The notes beneath the pieces were generated by a model that worked only from the letters and a program-made list of their open reading frames with translations, was not told where the DNA came from and did not search any database. Shown piece by piece: positions 26,098-34,406 of a stretch of 64,000 bases of DNA (the first letter of the stretch is position 1; each line of letters starts with the position of its first letter). The position numbers were made by a program, and so were the translations under genes. The stretch is taken from assembly GCF_039539445.1 (NCBI RefSeq), contig NZ_BAABDD010000011.1, forward strand, positions 100,209 to 164,208, read 5' to 3'. Source of the DNA: Salinactinospora qingdaonensis. GTDB lineage: Bacteria > Actinomycetota > Actinomycetes > Streptosporangiales > Streptosporangiaceae.

Positions 26098-27273
26098 ATG
26101 GTCGACTTTTCACTCAGTGACGAGCAGCGCCAGATCCGTGACTGGGTGCGAACCTTTGTCGAACGAGAGATCATGCCGCTGGAACCCGAGGTGCTGCGCC
26201 GGGAGCGCCGCGGCGAGGCCCAGGGACTGACCTCCAAAGAACTGCACGACCTGCAACAGTTGGCCAAGAAGTCCGACTTCTGGGGCGTGCAGACGCCCCC
26301 CGAGTATGGCGGCATGGGCCTCGACGCCGTCACTACGGCACTCATCGAGATCGAACTGGGACGTTCCTTCGTCCCCTTCAGCTTCGGCGGCAGCGCCGAC
26401 AACATCCTCTACTACGCCAACGCTGAGCAACGGGAGCGCTACCTGCTGCCCACCATCGCCGGCGAGCGCAAGTCCTGCTTCGCCATTACCGAGCCCGGCG
26501 CGGGCTCCGACGCCAAAGCCATCCGCACCCGCGCCCACAAGGAGGGCTCGGAGTGGGTCATCAACGGCGAGAAGACCTTCATTTCCCGTGGCATGGAAGC
26601 CGACTTCACCATGGTCTTCGCCGTCACCGACCCGGAGAAGGGCGCCAACGGCGGGGTCACCTGCTTCCTGGCCGACCGCGAGTCCGGCTGGCGTTCCGAG
26701 CACATCGACACCATGGGTGAGTGGGGCCCTGCCTCGCTGATCTTCGAGGACGTGCGCGTGCCCGAAGAGAACGTGCTCGGCGAGGTCGGCCAAGGCTTCG
26801 CTTTGGCCATGCAATGGATCGGCCGTGGCCGCTACCTGCTGCCGGCCCGCGCGCTGGGCGCATGCGAGCGGCTGTTGAACATGGCGATCGAGTACGCCAA
26901 CACACGCGAGACCTTCGGCGCCCCCATCGGCGAACGCCAGGCCATCCAATGGATGATCGCCGACTCCCAGGTCGAGATCGAGGCCCTGCGGCTGCTGGTG
27001 CTCAACGCCGCCTGGCAGGTCGACAACGGCGCCGACTCTCGCCACGCCCAGTCCATCGCCAAGCTGTACGGCGGTGAGAAGGCCAACCAGATCGTCGACC
27101 GGGTCATGCAGATCCACGGCGGGATGGGCTACACGCGCGAGCTGCCCATCGAACGCTGGTACCGGGAGCTGCGGCTGCTGCGCATCTACGAGGGCACCGA
27201 CGAGATCCAGCGACGCACGATCGCCCGTGACCTGCTCAAGGGGCGTGTGACCGTGGGACGGACGCTGGAGTAG
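26098..27273 (+). CDS. Acyl-CoA dehydrogenase
   Basis: The 391-residue flavoenzyme introduces an alpha,beta double bond into acyl-CoA. It begins MVDFSLSDEQRQIRDWVRTF, carries the FAD/substrate signature CFAITEPGAGSDAKAIRT, and near its end IYEGTDEIQRRTIARDLL with catalytic Glu365 in the usual medium-chain position. VMQIHGGMGYTRELPIERWY is the second signature. AAGGAG lies 6-7 bases before the ATG. The divergent TetR gene and the nearby FAAL-PKS genes suggest it desaturates or degrades the lipid precursor, but it may be an independent beta-oxidation enzyme. Confidence 0.92.
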   Translation: MVDFSLSDEQRQIRDWVRTFVEREIMPLEPEVLRRERRGEAQGLTSKELHDLQQLAKKSDFWGVQTPPEYGGMGLDAVTTALIEIELGRSFVPFSFGGSADNILYYANAEQRERYLLPTIAGERKSCFAITEPGAGSDAKAIRTRAHKEGSEWVINGEKTFISRGMEADFTMVFAVTDPEKGANGGVTCFLADRESGWRSEHIDTMGEWGPASLIFEDVRVPEENVLGEVGQGFALAMQWIGRGRYLLPARALGACERLLNMAIEYANTRETFGAPIGERQAIQWMIADSQVEIEALRLLVLNAAWQVDNGADSRHAQSIAKLYGGEKANQIVDRVMQIHGGMGYTRELPIERWYRELRLLRIYEGTDEIQRRTIARDLLKGRVTVGRTLE

Positions 27274-27360
27274 GGAGCCGCGCTCCCCCGCGAAGGCACG
27301 GGCGCGGGGACGTTGGGGACTCGCCCCCGGGCACCGGTGGGTCGCGGTGGGGTCACCAGT

Positions 27361-27400
27361 GCGGGTGCCCCTGGCCGTCTAGACGGCCAGGGGCACCCGC
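27361..27400. terminator. Strong perfect palindrome after the acyl-CoA dehydrogenase gene
   Basis: The 40 bases are a perfect palindrome: GCGGGTGCCCCTGGCCGTCT pairs with its exact complement, giving a stem of about 18 bp around a CTAG tip. It marks the right border of the polyketide locus. Confidence 0.8.
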
Positions 27401-27468
27401 ATGCGTCTTGACGGGACCTCGTCGCCCTGAAAACCTGCACCCGAAACGACGATTTTACGGAGCGTGCG

Positions 27469-30400
27469 GTGCACGACGACCGCCTACTGGTGGAACAGCG
27501 CCTCGATCGGGTCCTGGGACAGCGGATCTGGACCGCGATTTATCCGACCTCGATCCCCCTCACCATCGAACGGTGGGACGTCGCGGGCGAACCGGTGCCG
27601 GTCGAGACAGCCCTGGCCGCCCCCTACCGCCCGGCCCGCGTGGGCGAGCCGTGGGGACCGCCCTGGGCGACGACGTGGCTGCGCCTATCGGGCACCGTGC
27701 CCCCGCAGTGGGCAGGGTGCACCGTAGAAGCCGTCATCGATCTCGGCTTCGCCCCGGAACGGCCGGGATTTTGCGCCGAAGGGCTCGCCCACCGCCCCGA
27801 CGGCACCGTCATCAAAGGGCTCAACCCGCGCAACCAGTGGCTACCGGTCGCCGACACCGCACGCGGCGGCGAGGAATTCCAGTGCTACATCGAAGCCGCC
27901 GCCAACCCCCTCATCCTGGGCCCCGACGGCTTCACCCCCACCGCGTTGGGCGACGACCGCACCGCCGGCGAACACCCCCTCTACACGCTGCGCCGCCTCG
28001 ACCTGGCGATCTTCGACCGCACCGTGTGGCATCTGGCCATGGACCTGGAGGTGCTAGGCGGCGTCATGGCCGAGCTGGCGCCCGACACCCCGCGCCGCTG
28101 GGAGATCCTGCGGGCCGTCGAACGCTGCCTGGACCGGCTCGACCTGGCCGACGTGGCCGGCAGCGCCGAGGCCGCCCGCGGCGAACTGGCCGAGGTGCTG
28201 GCCGCACCCGCTCACGCCAGCGCGCACCGCGTCTCGGCCGTGGGCCACGCCCATATCGACTCGGCGTGGCTGTGGCCGCTGCGCGAGACGGTGCGCAAGG
28301 TAGCGCGCACGACCGCTAACGTTACCTCCCTCATGGACGACGACCCCACCCTCGTGTTCGCGATGTCGCAAGCCCAGCAACTGGCGTGGCTGCGCGATCA
28401 TCGGCCCGACGTCTACGCACGGGTGCGCGAGCGCGCCGCCGAGGGCCGGTTCGTTCCGGTGGGGGGCATGTGGGTGGAAGCCGACACCAACATGCCCGGC
28501 GGTGAGGCGATGGCGCGCCAGTTCAGCCATGGCAGGCGCTTCTTTCGCGACGAGTTCGGCGTGGACACCCCTGAGGTGTGGCTGCCCGACTCCTTTGGCT
28601 ACTCCGCTGCCCTGCCGCAACTCATCCGGCTTTCGGGCGCCTCGTGGTTTTTGACGCAAAAAATCTCGTGGAACCAGCACAACCCCTTCCCACACCACAC
28701 GTTCTGGTGGGAGGGCATCGACGGCAGCCGCGTCTTCACCCACTTCCCCCCGGTCGACACCTACAACTGTGAACTGAGCCCTGGCGAGCTGGGCCACGCC
28801 CAGCGCAACTTCCGCGAGAAGGGGCGCGCTCGCTGGTCGCTGGTGCCCTTCGGCCACGGCGACGGTGGCGGCGGCCCCACCCGGGAAATGCTGGCCCGCG
28901 CCGAACGCATGGCCGACCTGGAGGGAGCGCCGCGCGTGCGCCTGGAACGGCCGGCGGAGTTCTTCGCCCGGGCAGCCGCGGAATACCCAGACGCTCCCGT
29001 CTGGGAGGGCGAGCTGTACCTCGAACTGCACCGCGGCACCTACACCAGCCAAGCCGCCACCAAGCGGGGCAATCGGCGCAGCGAACACCTGCTGCGCGAG
29101 GCGGAACTGTGGGCGGCCACGGCCACCGTGCGTATCGGCGCGCCCTACCCCTACGAGCAGCTTGACCGCCTGTGGAAACGGGTCCTACTCCACCAGTTCC
29201 ACGACATCCTGCCCGGCACCTCGATCGCCTGGGTCCACCGGCAGGCCGCCCAAACCTACGCCGAGATCGGTGCCGAACTCACCGAGATCATCGACACCGC
29301 CCAGCAGGCGCTGGCCGGCGACGCCACCACCGGCCAGCACATCGAGTTCAACGCCGCCCCCCACGCCCGTGACGGTGTCCCCGCGCTGGGCGCCGCCCCC
29401 GCCTTCCCTACCGAGGAGGGCGAAGTGACGGTGAGCACCACCTCCGGCGGCCACGTGCTGGACAACGGCCTGCTACGCGTCAGTGTGGACCCGCGCGGCC
29501 TCGTAACCTCGGTGCTGGACCTGGCCAGCGGGCGTGAGGCGATCGCGCCGGGAGCCGCCGCCAACCTGCTGCAACTCCACCCCGACTTGCCCAACGCCTG
29601 GGACGCCTGGGACGTCGACTCCTTCTACCGCAACCGGGTCAGCGACCTGGTCGAAACCGAGGAGCCGGTCACAGTGCTCCCGGAGGGGCGGGCGGCAGCG
29701 GTGACCGTGCGGCGCCGTTTTGGCGACTCGACCGTGCGGCAGACGGTGACGCTGCGCCCGGGCGCGCACCGGCTGGATATGACGGCCGACGTCGACTGGC
29801 GCGAGCGCGAAAGCTTCCTCAAGGCGGCCTTCCCGCTGGACGTGCGCGCCGGCACCGCCGCTTCGGAAACGCAGTTCGGACACGTGCACCGGCCCACCCA
29901 CACCAACACCTCCTGGGACGCGGCGAAGTTCGAGACGTGCGCCCACCGCTGGGTCCGGGTGAGCGAACCCCACTACGGCCACGCCCTGGTCAACGCCGAG
30001 ACCTACGGCCACGACGTGACCCGTGACGTGCGCGACGACGGCGGCACCACCACGACGGTGCGGCTGTCGCTGCTGCGGGCGCCGCGCTTCCCCGACCCTG
30101 AGACCGACCAGGGTCGACACGCCTTCAGCTACAGCCTCGTGCCCGGCGCCGGCATCGCCGACGCCATCCGCGAGGGCTACCGGATCAACTTGCCCGCGCG
30201 CCGCGTGGCGGGCGACACGCCGGTGCCGCCACTGGTGACGGTGGACGCGCCGGGCGTGGTGGTGGAGTCGGTCAAGCTCGCCGACGACCGCTCGGGCGAC
30301 GTCGTGGTGCGCCTCTACGAGGCCCACGGCGACCGCGCCAGCACCGAGGTACGGGCCGGTTTCGACGTCAGCGACGTGTGGACGGTGGATTTGCTGGAGG

Positions 30401-30507
30401 ACTCCCTCGCTGCGGCTGCCCACCTCCGGCGCGACGGCGCGGCGCTCCACTGCGACCTGCGCCCCTTCCAGATCCTGACCCTGCGCTTTGCCCGACAACG
30501 GAGCTAG
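27469..30507 (+). CDS. Alpha-mannosidase, GH38
   Basis: The 1,012-residue protein has the usual length for bacterial GH38 alpha-mannosidases, which hydrolyse alpha-mannosyl residues and act in the cytoplasm. No signal peptide is visible. The zinc ligands are His260 and Asp264 in VGHAHIDSAWLW, and nucleophile Asp374 lies in WLPDSFGYSAALPQ. LHRGTYTSQAATKRGNRRSE and LLHQFHDILPGTSI are further conserved segments, followed by the beta-sandwich C-terminus. The GTG at 27469 has GGAG 6 bases upstream. It stands alone after a strong terminator. Its TAG stop lies inside GCTAGGTT, the end of a repeat-bearing element. Confidence 0.93.
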   Translation: MHDDRLLVEQRLDRVLGQRIWTAIYPTSIPLTIERWDVAGEPVPVETALAAPYRPARVGEPWGPPWATTWLRLSGTVPPQWAGCTVEAVIDLGFAPERPGFCAEGLAHRPDGTVIKGLNPRNQWLPVADTARGGEEFQCYIEAAANPLILGPDGFTPTALGDDRTAGEHPLYTLRRLDLAIFDRTVWHLAMDLEVLGGVMAELAPDTPRRWEILRAVERCLDRLDLADVAGSAEAARGELAEVLAAPAHASAHRVSAVGHAHIDSAWLWPLRETVRKVARTTANVTSLMDDDPTLVFAMSQAQQLAWLRDHRPDVYARVRERAAEGRFVPVGGMWVEADTNMPGGEAMARQFSHGRRFFRDEFGVDTPEVWLPDSFGYSAALPQLIRLSGASWFLTQKISWNQHNPFPHHTFWWEGIDGSRVFTHFPPVDTYNCELSPGELGHAQRNFREKGRARWSLVPFGHGDGGGGPTREMLARAERMADLEGAPRVRLERPAEFFARAAAEYPDAPVWEGELYLELHRGTYTSQAATKRGNRRSEHLLREAELWAATATVRIGAPYPYEQLDRLWKRVLLHQFHDILPGTSIAWVHRQAAQTYAEIGAELTEIIDTAQQALAGDATTGQHIEFNAAPHARDGVPALGAAPAFPTEEGEVTVSTTSGGHVLDNGLLRVSVDPRGLVTSVLDLASGREAIAPGAAANLLQLHPDLPNAWDAWDVDSFYRNRVSDLVETEEPVTVLPEGRAAAVTVRRRFGDSTVRQTVTLRPGAHRLDMTADVDWRERESFLKAAFPLDVRAGTAASETQFGHVHRPTHTNTSWDAAKFETCAHRWVRVSEPHYGHALVNAETYGHDVTRDVRDDGGTTTTVRLSLLRAPRFPDPETDQGRHAFSYSLVPGAGIADAIREGYRINLPARRVAGDTPVPPLVTVDAPGVVVESVKLADDRSGDVVVRLYEAHGDRASTEVRAGFDVSDVWTVDLLEDSLAAAAHLRRDGAALHCDLRPFQILTLRFARQRS

Positions 30508-30554
30508 GTTCTGGTTTTCAAACGGCTGGGGTGGGGCCGTGGGCGGTGTTCTCC

Positions 30555-30598
30555 GTTCGCTCCTGCCTCGAGCGCTGCGCGATCTCAGCAGCCTGGGG
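30555..30598 (+). repeat. Dispersed palindromic repeat, copy 3
   Basis: GTTCGCTCCTGCCTCGAG, then CGCTGCGCGATCTCAGCAG and CCTGGGGCGG. The homology to other copies continues to GTGGCTGAGG about 20 bases further. The dyad is slightly damaged (GAGCGC for GATCGC). Confidence 0.75.
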
Positions 30599-31020
30599 CG
30601 GACTGTGGCTGAGGTGGGGCGAGTACCACGACAGATGGGCTACGGCTGAAATGAAGCAACTACCACGGCGGGGGAGCTGTGGCTGGGTGGGTGCTACGGA
30701 TCAACACCTTCTGGGGGCATCTGCCACGGGCGACCACGCCGGGAGAGGCGCACCCACCTGCCTCCCCTAGCCCGAAAGCCCGCCACCCGCCGGTCAGCAG
30801 AGCCCTCCCCGAAGCAGGAGCCGCCCCCACCCCGCAGAAATCGCTCTGCCGTAGCCCACCCTCGCGCGTCCGCTGGCTGCCGCTACGGCCGTGTCGGTCC
30901 CGTACCCCCCGCTACAGCACCACCATCCCGAGTTAGGGCGAGATCCCACGCTGGAGCGACGTTCTTTCGCCCCGTGGCCACCCGCGTCGTTTCCTGTCGC
31001 CTCAGCCACCGCGTCCCCTT

Positions 31021-31061
31021 GAGGCTGGCGAGATCGCGCAGCGATCGAGGCACGAGCGAAC
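31021..31061 (-). repeat. Dispersed palindromic repeat, copy 4
   Basis: Reverse orientation, with the intact dyad GATCGCGCAGCGATC. It is flanked by CCTCAGCCACCGCG, the reverse of the extension seen beside copies 3 and 6. Confidence 0.78.
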
Positions 31062-31093
31062 AGCACCCCTTCCAGGTGTGGCCCATCCGCCGG

Positions 31094-31125
31094 AGGCTAC
31101 CGAGCTCGCGCAGCGCCTCAGGCGG
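31094..31125 (-). repeat. Dispersed palindromic repeat, degenerate copy
   Basis: AGGCTACCGAGCTCGCGCAG followed by CGCCTCAGGCGG keeps the family outline, with the dyad changed to GAGCTCGCGCAGCGCCTC. It is the most diverged member counted. Confidence 0.5.
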
Positions 31126-31131
31126 CACCCC

Positions 31132-31172
31132 TCAGACTGGCGAGATCGCGCAGCGATCACGGCACGAGCGGA
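31132..31172 (-). repeat. Dispersed palindromic repeat, copy 5
   Basis: Reverse orientation: CTGGCGAGATCGCGCAG, then CGATCACGGCACGAGCGGAC. It lies directly beside the degenerate copy, giving a short reverse-strand tandem with copy 4. Confidence 0.75.
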
Positions 31173-31354
31173 CACCACCTCCGCCCCTTTGACACCCCCA
31201 CAAAAGCCCCCGAGCGGCCGACCTCACGCTTGACCTCGCCTGGCGTGACCGGCGCGGGCGGCTGCGGGGGACATCTGTAACACTGGTAGCACTGTTGGGC
31301 GAGAGCGTCGCGGTCGCCGCCGGGCGGCGCGGCCGTCTCGGGAAGGATCGCAGC

Positions 31355-31879
31355 GTGCATTTCGTGTTCATGGGGGTCTCCGGCAGTGGCAAGACCACAG
31401 TGGCCGAGGTGGTGGCCGAGCGGCTGAACCTGCCGTTCGCCGAAGCCGACCACTTCCACCCCCAAGCCAATATCGCGAAGATGTCGAGCGGGGTGGCGCT
31501 GACCGACGACGACCGGCGGCCGTGGCTGGAATCGCTCGCCGCGTGGATCGGCGAGCACGAGGCCAGGGGGCAGGCCACCATCATGGCCTGTTCGGCGCTC
31601 AAGCGCGCCTACCGGGACATCCTGCGCCAAGGCGCGCCCGATGTGCGCTTCGTCCACCTGGCCGGATCGGTGGAGCTGATCGCGCAGCGGTTGCGCTCGC
31701 GCACCGACCACTTCATGCCCGGAGGGTTGCTGGAGTCCCAGGCGGCGACCCTGGAGCCGCTGGCCCCCGACGAGGACGGGGTGACGCTCGACCTGGCCGC
31801 ACCGATCGAGACGAGCGTCGCCGAAGGGGTGCGGGTGGTGAGCCAGGCGCTGGACCTGCGTGATCCCGCGGGAAGCTGA
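31355..31879 (+). CDS. gntK: Gluconokinase
   Basis: The 174-residue kinase phosphorylates gluconate to 6-phosphogluconate with ATP, feeding the pentose phosphate pathway. The Walker A motif is GVSGSGKTT at residues 7-15, and EADHFHPQANIAKMSSGVAL with LTDDDRRPWLESLAAW is the family signature for gluconate binding. CSALKRAYRDILR and FMPGGLLESQAATLEPL complete the fold. The GTG at 31355 has GGAAGG 8 bases upstream. It is monocistronic, with no gluconate transporter or 6-phosphogluconate dehydrogenase nearby. Confidence 0.93.
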   Translation: MHFVFMGVSGSGKTTVAEVVAERLNLPFAEADHFHPQANIAKMSSGVALTDDDRRPWLESLAAWIGEHEARGQATIMACSALKRAYRDILRQGAPDVRFVHLAGSVELIAQRLRSRTDHFMPGGLLESQAATLEPLAPDEDGVTLDLAAPIETSVAEGVRVVSQALDLRDPAGS

Positions 31880-31993
31880 CACGACGGGCCCGTGCCGCGC
31901 TCCCTTCCCCACCACGCTTGCACGGAAAGCGGTGCGGCCGAACGTGGCGGACGGGGCTGCGCGTAGGTACCCGCGGTTCCCGCTTCGGGGCGC

Positions 31994-32575
31994 TCAGCCC
32001 TGGCGGGGCTCTTCTGCCGGTACAGCCTCGCGGGAGGAGGCAGGGACGGCGGCCTGCTCAGTGAGGCGGTCGGTGAGCGCGCGCAGCACGGCCGGATCGG
32101 GTTGGGGCAGGTCGGCGAGTGCGCTGAGGTAGAGACCGTCACCGACCAGGCGCACGGTCTCGGCCAGCACCGGGTCCCCGATCTCTTCGTGGAGCAGGTG
32201 GGACCACCGGGCGAAGATGCCGTGAACAATCTCGCGGGCCTCAGCCGAAATGTCCTCGTTGCCGCGCAGAGCAGCGATGATCGACCAGTACAGCGCCGCC
32301 TCCTGTGAGGTCTGGGGCAGCGATACCCGCAAAAACACCCGCGTGACTCCCTCGTCCCCTTCCAGCGCCTGGCGGAACTCCGCCTCGGCGCGTTCGGCCA
32401 GACGCCGGATCAGGGCCGTCATCATCTCGGCTTTGGACGGAAAGTGGTAAAGCAGCCCACCTTTGGATACGGCGGCAGCAGTGGCTACGGCTTCCAGCGT
32501 CGCCGCCGAGGGGCCGCGCTCGATGAGGATCTGCTGGAGGGCGTCAAGGATACGGTCGCGCGTTGTCGAACTCAC
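31994..32575 (-). CDS. TetR-family repressor of the divergent MFS transporter
   Basis: The 193-residue protein begins SSTTRDRILDALQQIL after a GTG at 32575. Its helix-turn-helix is TLEAVATAAAVSKGGLLYHF, typical of TetR repressors. The open frame extends 39 codons upstream through the operator, so the GTG is preferred although no strong ribosome site precedes it. It is transcribed away from the DHA2-type transporter gene, and the double dyad at 32584-32624 lies 9 bases from its start codon. It most likely represses itself and the pump, with a pump substrate as inducer. Confidence 0.88.
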   Translation of the reverse strand: MSSTTRDRILDALQQILIERGPSAATLEAVATAAAVSKGGLLYHFPSKAEMMTALIRRLAERAEAEFRQALEGDEGVTRVFLRVSLPQTSQEAALYWSIIAALRGNEDISAEAREIVHGIFARWSHLLHEEIGDPVLAETVRLVGDGLYLSALADLPQPDPAVLRALTDRLTEQAAVPASSREAVPAEEPRQG

Positions 32576-32583
32576 GATTGCTA

Positions 32584-32624
32584 CTGTACCGTCCAGACGG
32601 TCCAGTACCGTCTGGACGGTACAG
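32584..32624. promoter_or_regulatory. Double TetR operator (two dyads within one large palindrome)
   Basis: ACCGTC-CA-GACGGT (32588-32601) and ACCGTC-TG-GACGGT (32607-32620) are two perfect dyads whose centres are 19 bases apart. Together they form perfect 18-base outer arms (32584-32601 and 32607-32624) around CCAGT. The site lies in the divergent gap between the TetR and MFS genes. Confidence 0.85.
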
Positions 32625-32706
32625 AATTTTTGTAAGGTACCCCGCCCCGGGGCTCGTGCGGCCGATCGGGAAAGGGTCAGGGCAAAGCACAAGGAACGGG
32701 GGATGT

Positions 32707-34251
32707 ATGAGTACCGCCGCCAGCGCGACCGCGGGCTCGGGGCGCGGCTCTCCGGCCACCGCCGGAGCGCGCGAATGGGCGGCCCTGGCCGTGCTGACGC
32801 TGCCGGTGCTGCTGATCACGATCGACATGACCGTCCTGGGCTTCGCCGTGCCCTTCCTCAGCGAGGATCTGGCTCCCAGCGGTGCGCAACTGCTATGGAT
32901 CGTCGACGTCTACTCGTTCGTCCTGGCAGGGCTGCTGATCACCATGGGCACGCTGGGGGACCGGATCGGCCGTCGCCGGCTTTTGCTCATCGGATGCGCG
33001 GGGTTTGGCGCCGCCTCGCTGGTGGCCGCCTACGCCCCCACCGCCGGCGTGCTCATCGCGGCGCGGGCGCTGCTGGGCGTGGCCGGTGCCACGTTGATGC
33101 CCTCCACCCTGTCCCTCATCCGCAACACCTTCCACGATCCGCGCCAGCGGCTCATGGCGATCGCGACGTGGGCTTCGATGTTCTCCGCCGGTTCGGCGCT
33201 AGGGCCCATTGTGGGCGGCTGGCTGCTGGAGCGGTTCCACTGGGGCTCGGTCTTTTTGATCAACGTGCCAGTGGTAGCGGTGGCGCTGCTCGTGACGCCG
33301 CTGCTGGTGCGCGAGTCGCGCAACCCCTCCCCCGGGCGCTACGACCTGGCCAGCGCGGCGCTGTCGCTGCTGGCGGTGCTCGCGGTGGTCTACGGGGTCA
33401 AGACCATGGCCGACGAGGGCCCCTCAGTGACAGGTGGCCTGGCCGTGGCACTTGGGCTGGGGGTGGGCTACGCCTTCGTACGGCGCCAACTGCGATTGAC
33501 CACCCCGCTGATCGACCTGAAGCTGTTCGCGATCCGCGAGTTCGCCGTGGGGGTGGCCACCAACTTCACGGTGGTGTTCACCCTCATCTCCTCTCTGTTC
33601 TTCCTCACCCAATATCTGCAACTGGTCCAGGGCATCAGCCCGATGCGGGCCGGTCTGCTGCTGGTGCCGGGCCTGAGTATGGCGGTGGTGATGCACTTCG
33701 TCGCGGTCGCCCTGGCGCGGCGGCTGCGCATGGGCACGGTCATCGTCATCGGGCTGGCGCTGGCCGCCACCGGCTACGCGATGCTGACGACGCTGCCTAT
33801 GACGGATGGCGCCGTGTTCGTGGGCGTGGGGTTCGGGCTGATCGGCATGGGAGCCGGCGTCACCGACACGTTGACCAACGACGCCATCATGAGTGCCGCG
33901 CCGCCCTCGCGGGCGGGAGCGGCCTCGGCGGTTTCGGAGACCGCCTACGAGCTGGGGGCGGCTCTGGGAGTGGCGCTGTTGGGCAGTGTGGTCACCGCGA
34001 TGTATCGCACCGGTCTGGAAAGTGTGCCCGGCGTCGCGGCCTCAACCATGGCCGAGGCCCGTGAAACGCTGGGTGGGGCTGTCAGCGCCGCCCAGGAGGC
34101 TCCGCAAGGAGCAGCGGCACTGCTGAACGCCGCACGCGCCGCGTTCACCGATGGTGTTCAGATGGCGAGCCTGATCGCGACGGTCCTGATCGTGGCCATC
34201 GCCGTCCACGCCGGTATCATGCTGCGCCGCAGGGGCCAGGAGGAGACGTGA
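32707..34251 (+). CDS. MFS drug transporter, DHA2/14-helix type
   Basis: The 514-residue membrane protein fits the 14-helix DHA2 drug:proton antiporters (QacA/SmvA/EmrB-like), which export lipophilic or cationic compounds. Visible signatures are DMTVLGFAVPFLSEDL in helix 1, GTLGDRIGRRRLLLIG between helices 2 and 3, and ARALLGVAGATLMPSTLSLI in helix 4. A G-rich helix 5, SALGPIVGGWLLERFHWG, also matches the antiporter motif. The ATG at 32707 follows GGAACGGGGG. Control by the divergent TetR through the double operator is strongly suggested. Confidence 0.92.
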   Translation: MSTAASATAGSGRGSPATAGAREWAALAVLTLPVLLITIDMTVLGFAVPFLSEDLAPSGAQLLWIVDVYSFVLAGLLITMGTLGDRIGRRRLLLIGCAGFGAASLVAAYAPTAGVLIAARALLGVAGATLMPSTLSLIRNTFHDPRQRLMAIATWASMFSAGSALGPIVGGWLLERFHWGSVFLINVPVVAVALLVTPLLVRESRNPSPGRYDLASAALSLLAVLAVVYGVKTMADEGPSVTGGLAVALGLGVGYAFVRRQLRLTTPLIDLKLFAIREFAVGVATNFTVVFTLISSLFFLTQYLQLVQGISPMRAGLLLVPGLSMAVVMHFVAVALARRLRMGTVIVIGLALAATGYAMLTTLPMTDGAVFVGVGFGLIGMGAGVTDTLTNDAIMSAAPPSRAGAASAVSETAYELGAALGVALLGSVVTAMYRTGLESVPGVAASTMAEARETLGGAVSAAQEAPQGAAALLNAARAAFTDGVQMASLIATVLIVAIAVHAGIMLRRRGQEET

Positions 34252-34406
34252 CAGCCCTCCATCGGGCGTGCACGGCTAGGGCCGGTGTTATGGATCGGCT
34301 GCCCTACGGAGAGGGCCGCTGCCCGGGTGGCCACAGTGCCGGGCGAGGGACGGTTCCCCCGCCCTAGCGTATGCCGCTCGCGACGGACGGGCCCACAACA
34401 CAGGCC

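Larger units (their letters stand above)
30508..31354. other. Repeat-rich intergenic region
   Basis: No gene is supported in these 847 bases. They hold one forward and three reverse copies of the dispersed palindromic repeat. The left side (30508-30555) is homologous to the left side of the 405-568 element. Confidence 0.6.

Noticed and set aside
26110..27117. Minus-strand frame opposite the acyl-CoA dehydrogenase gene
   Set aside because: Antisense shadow with no domain; the dehydrogenase frame is fully convincing.
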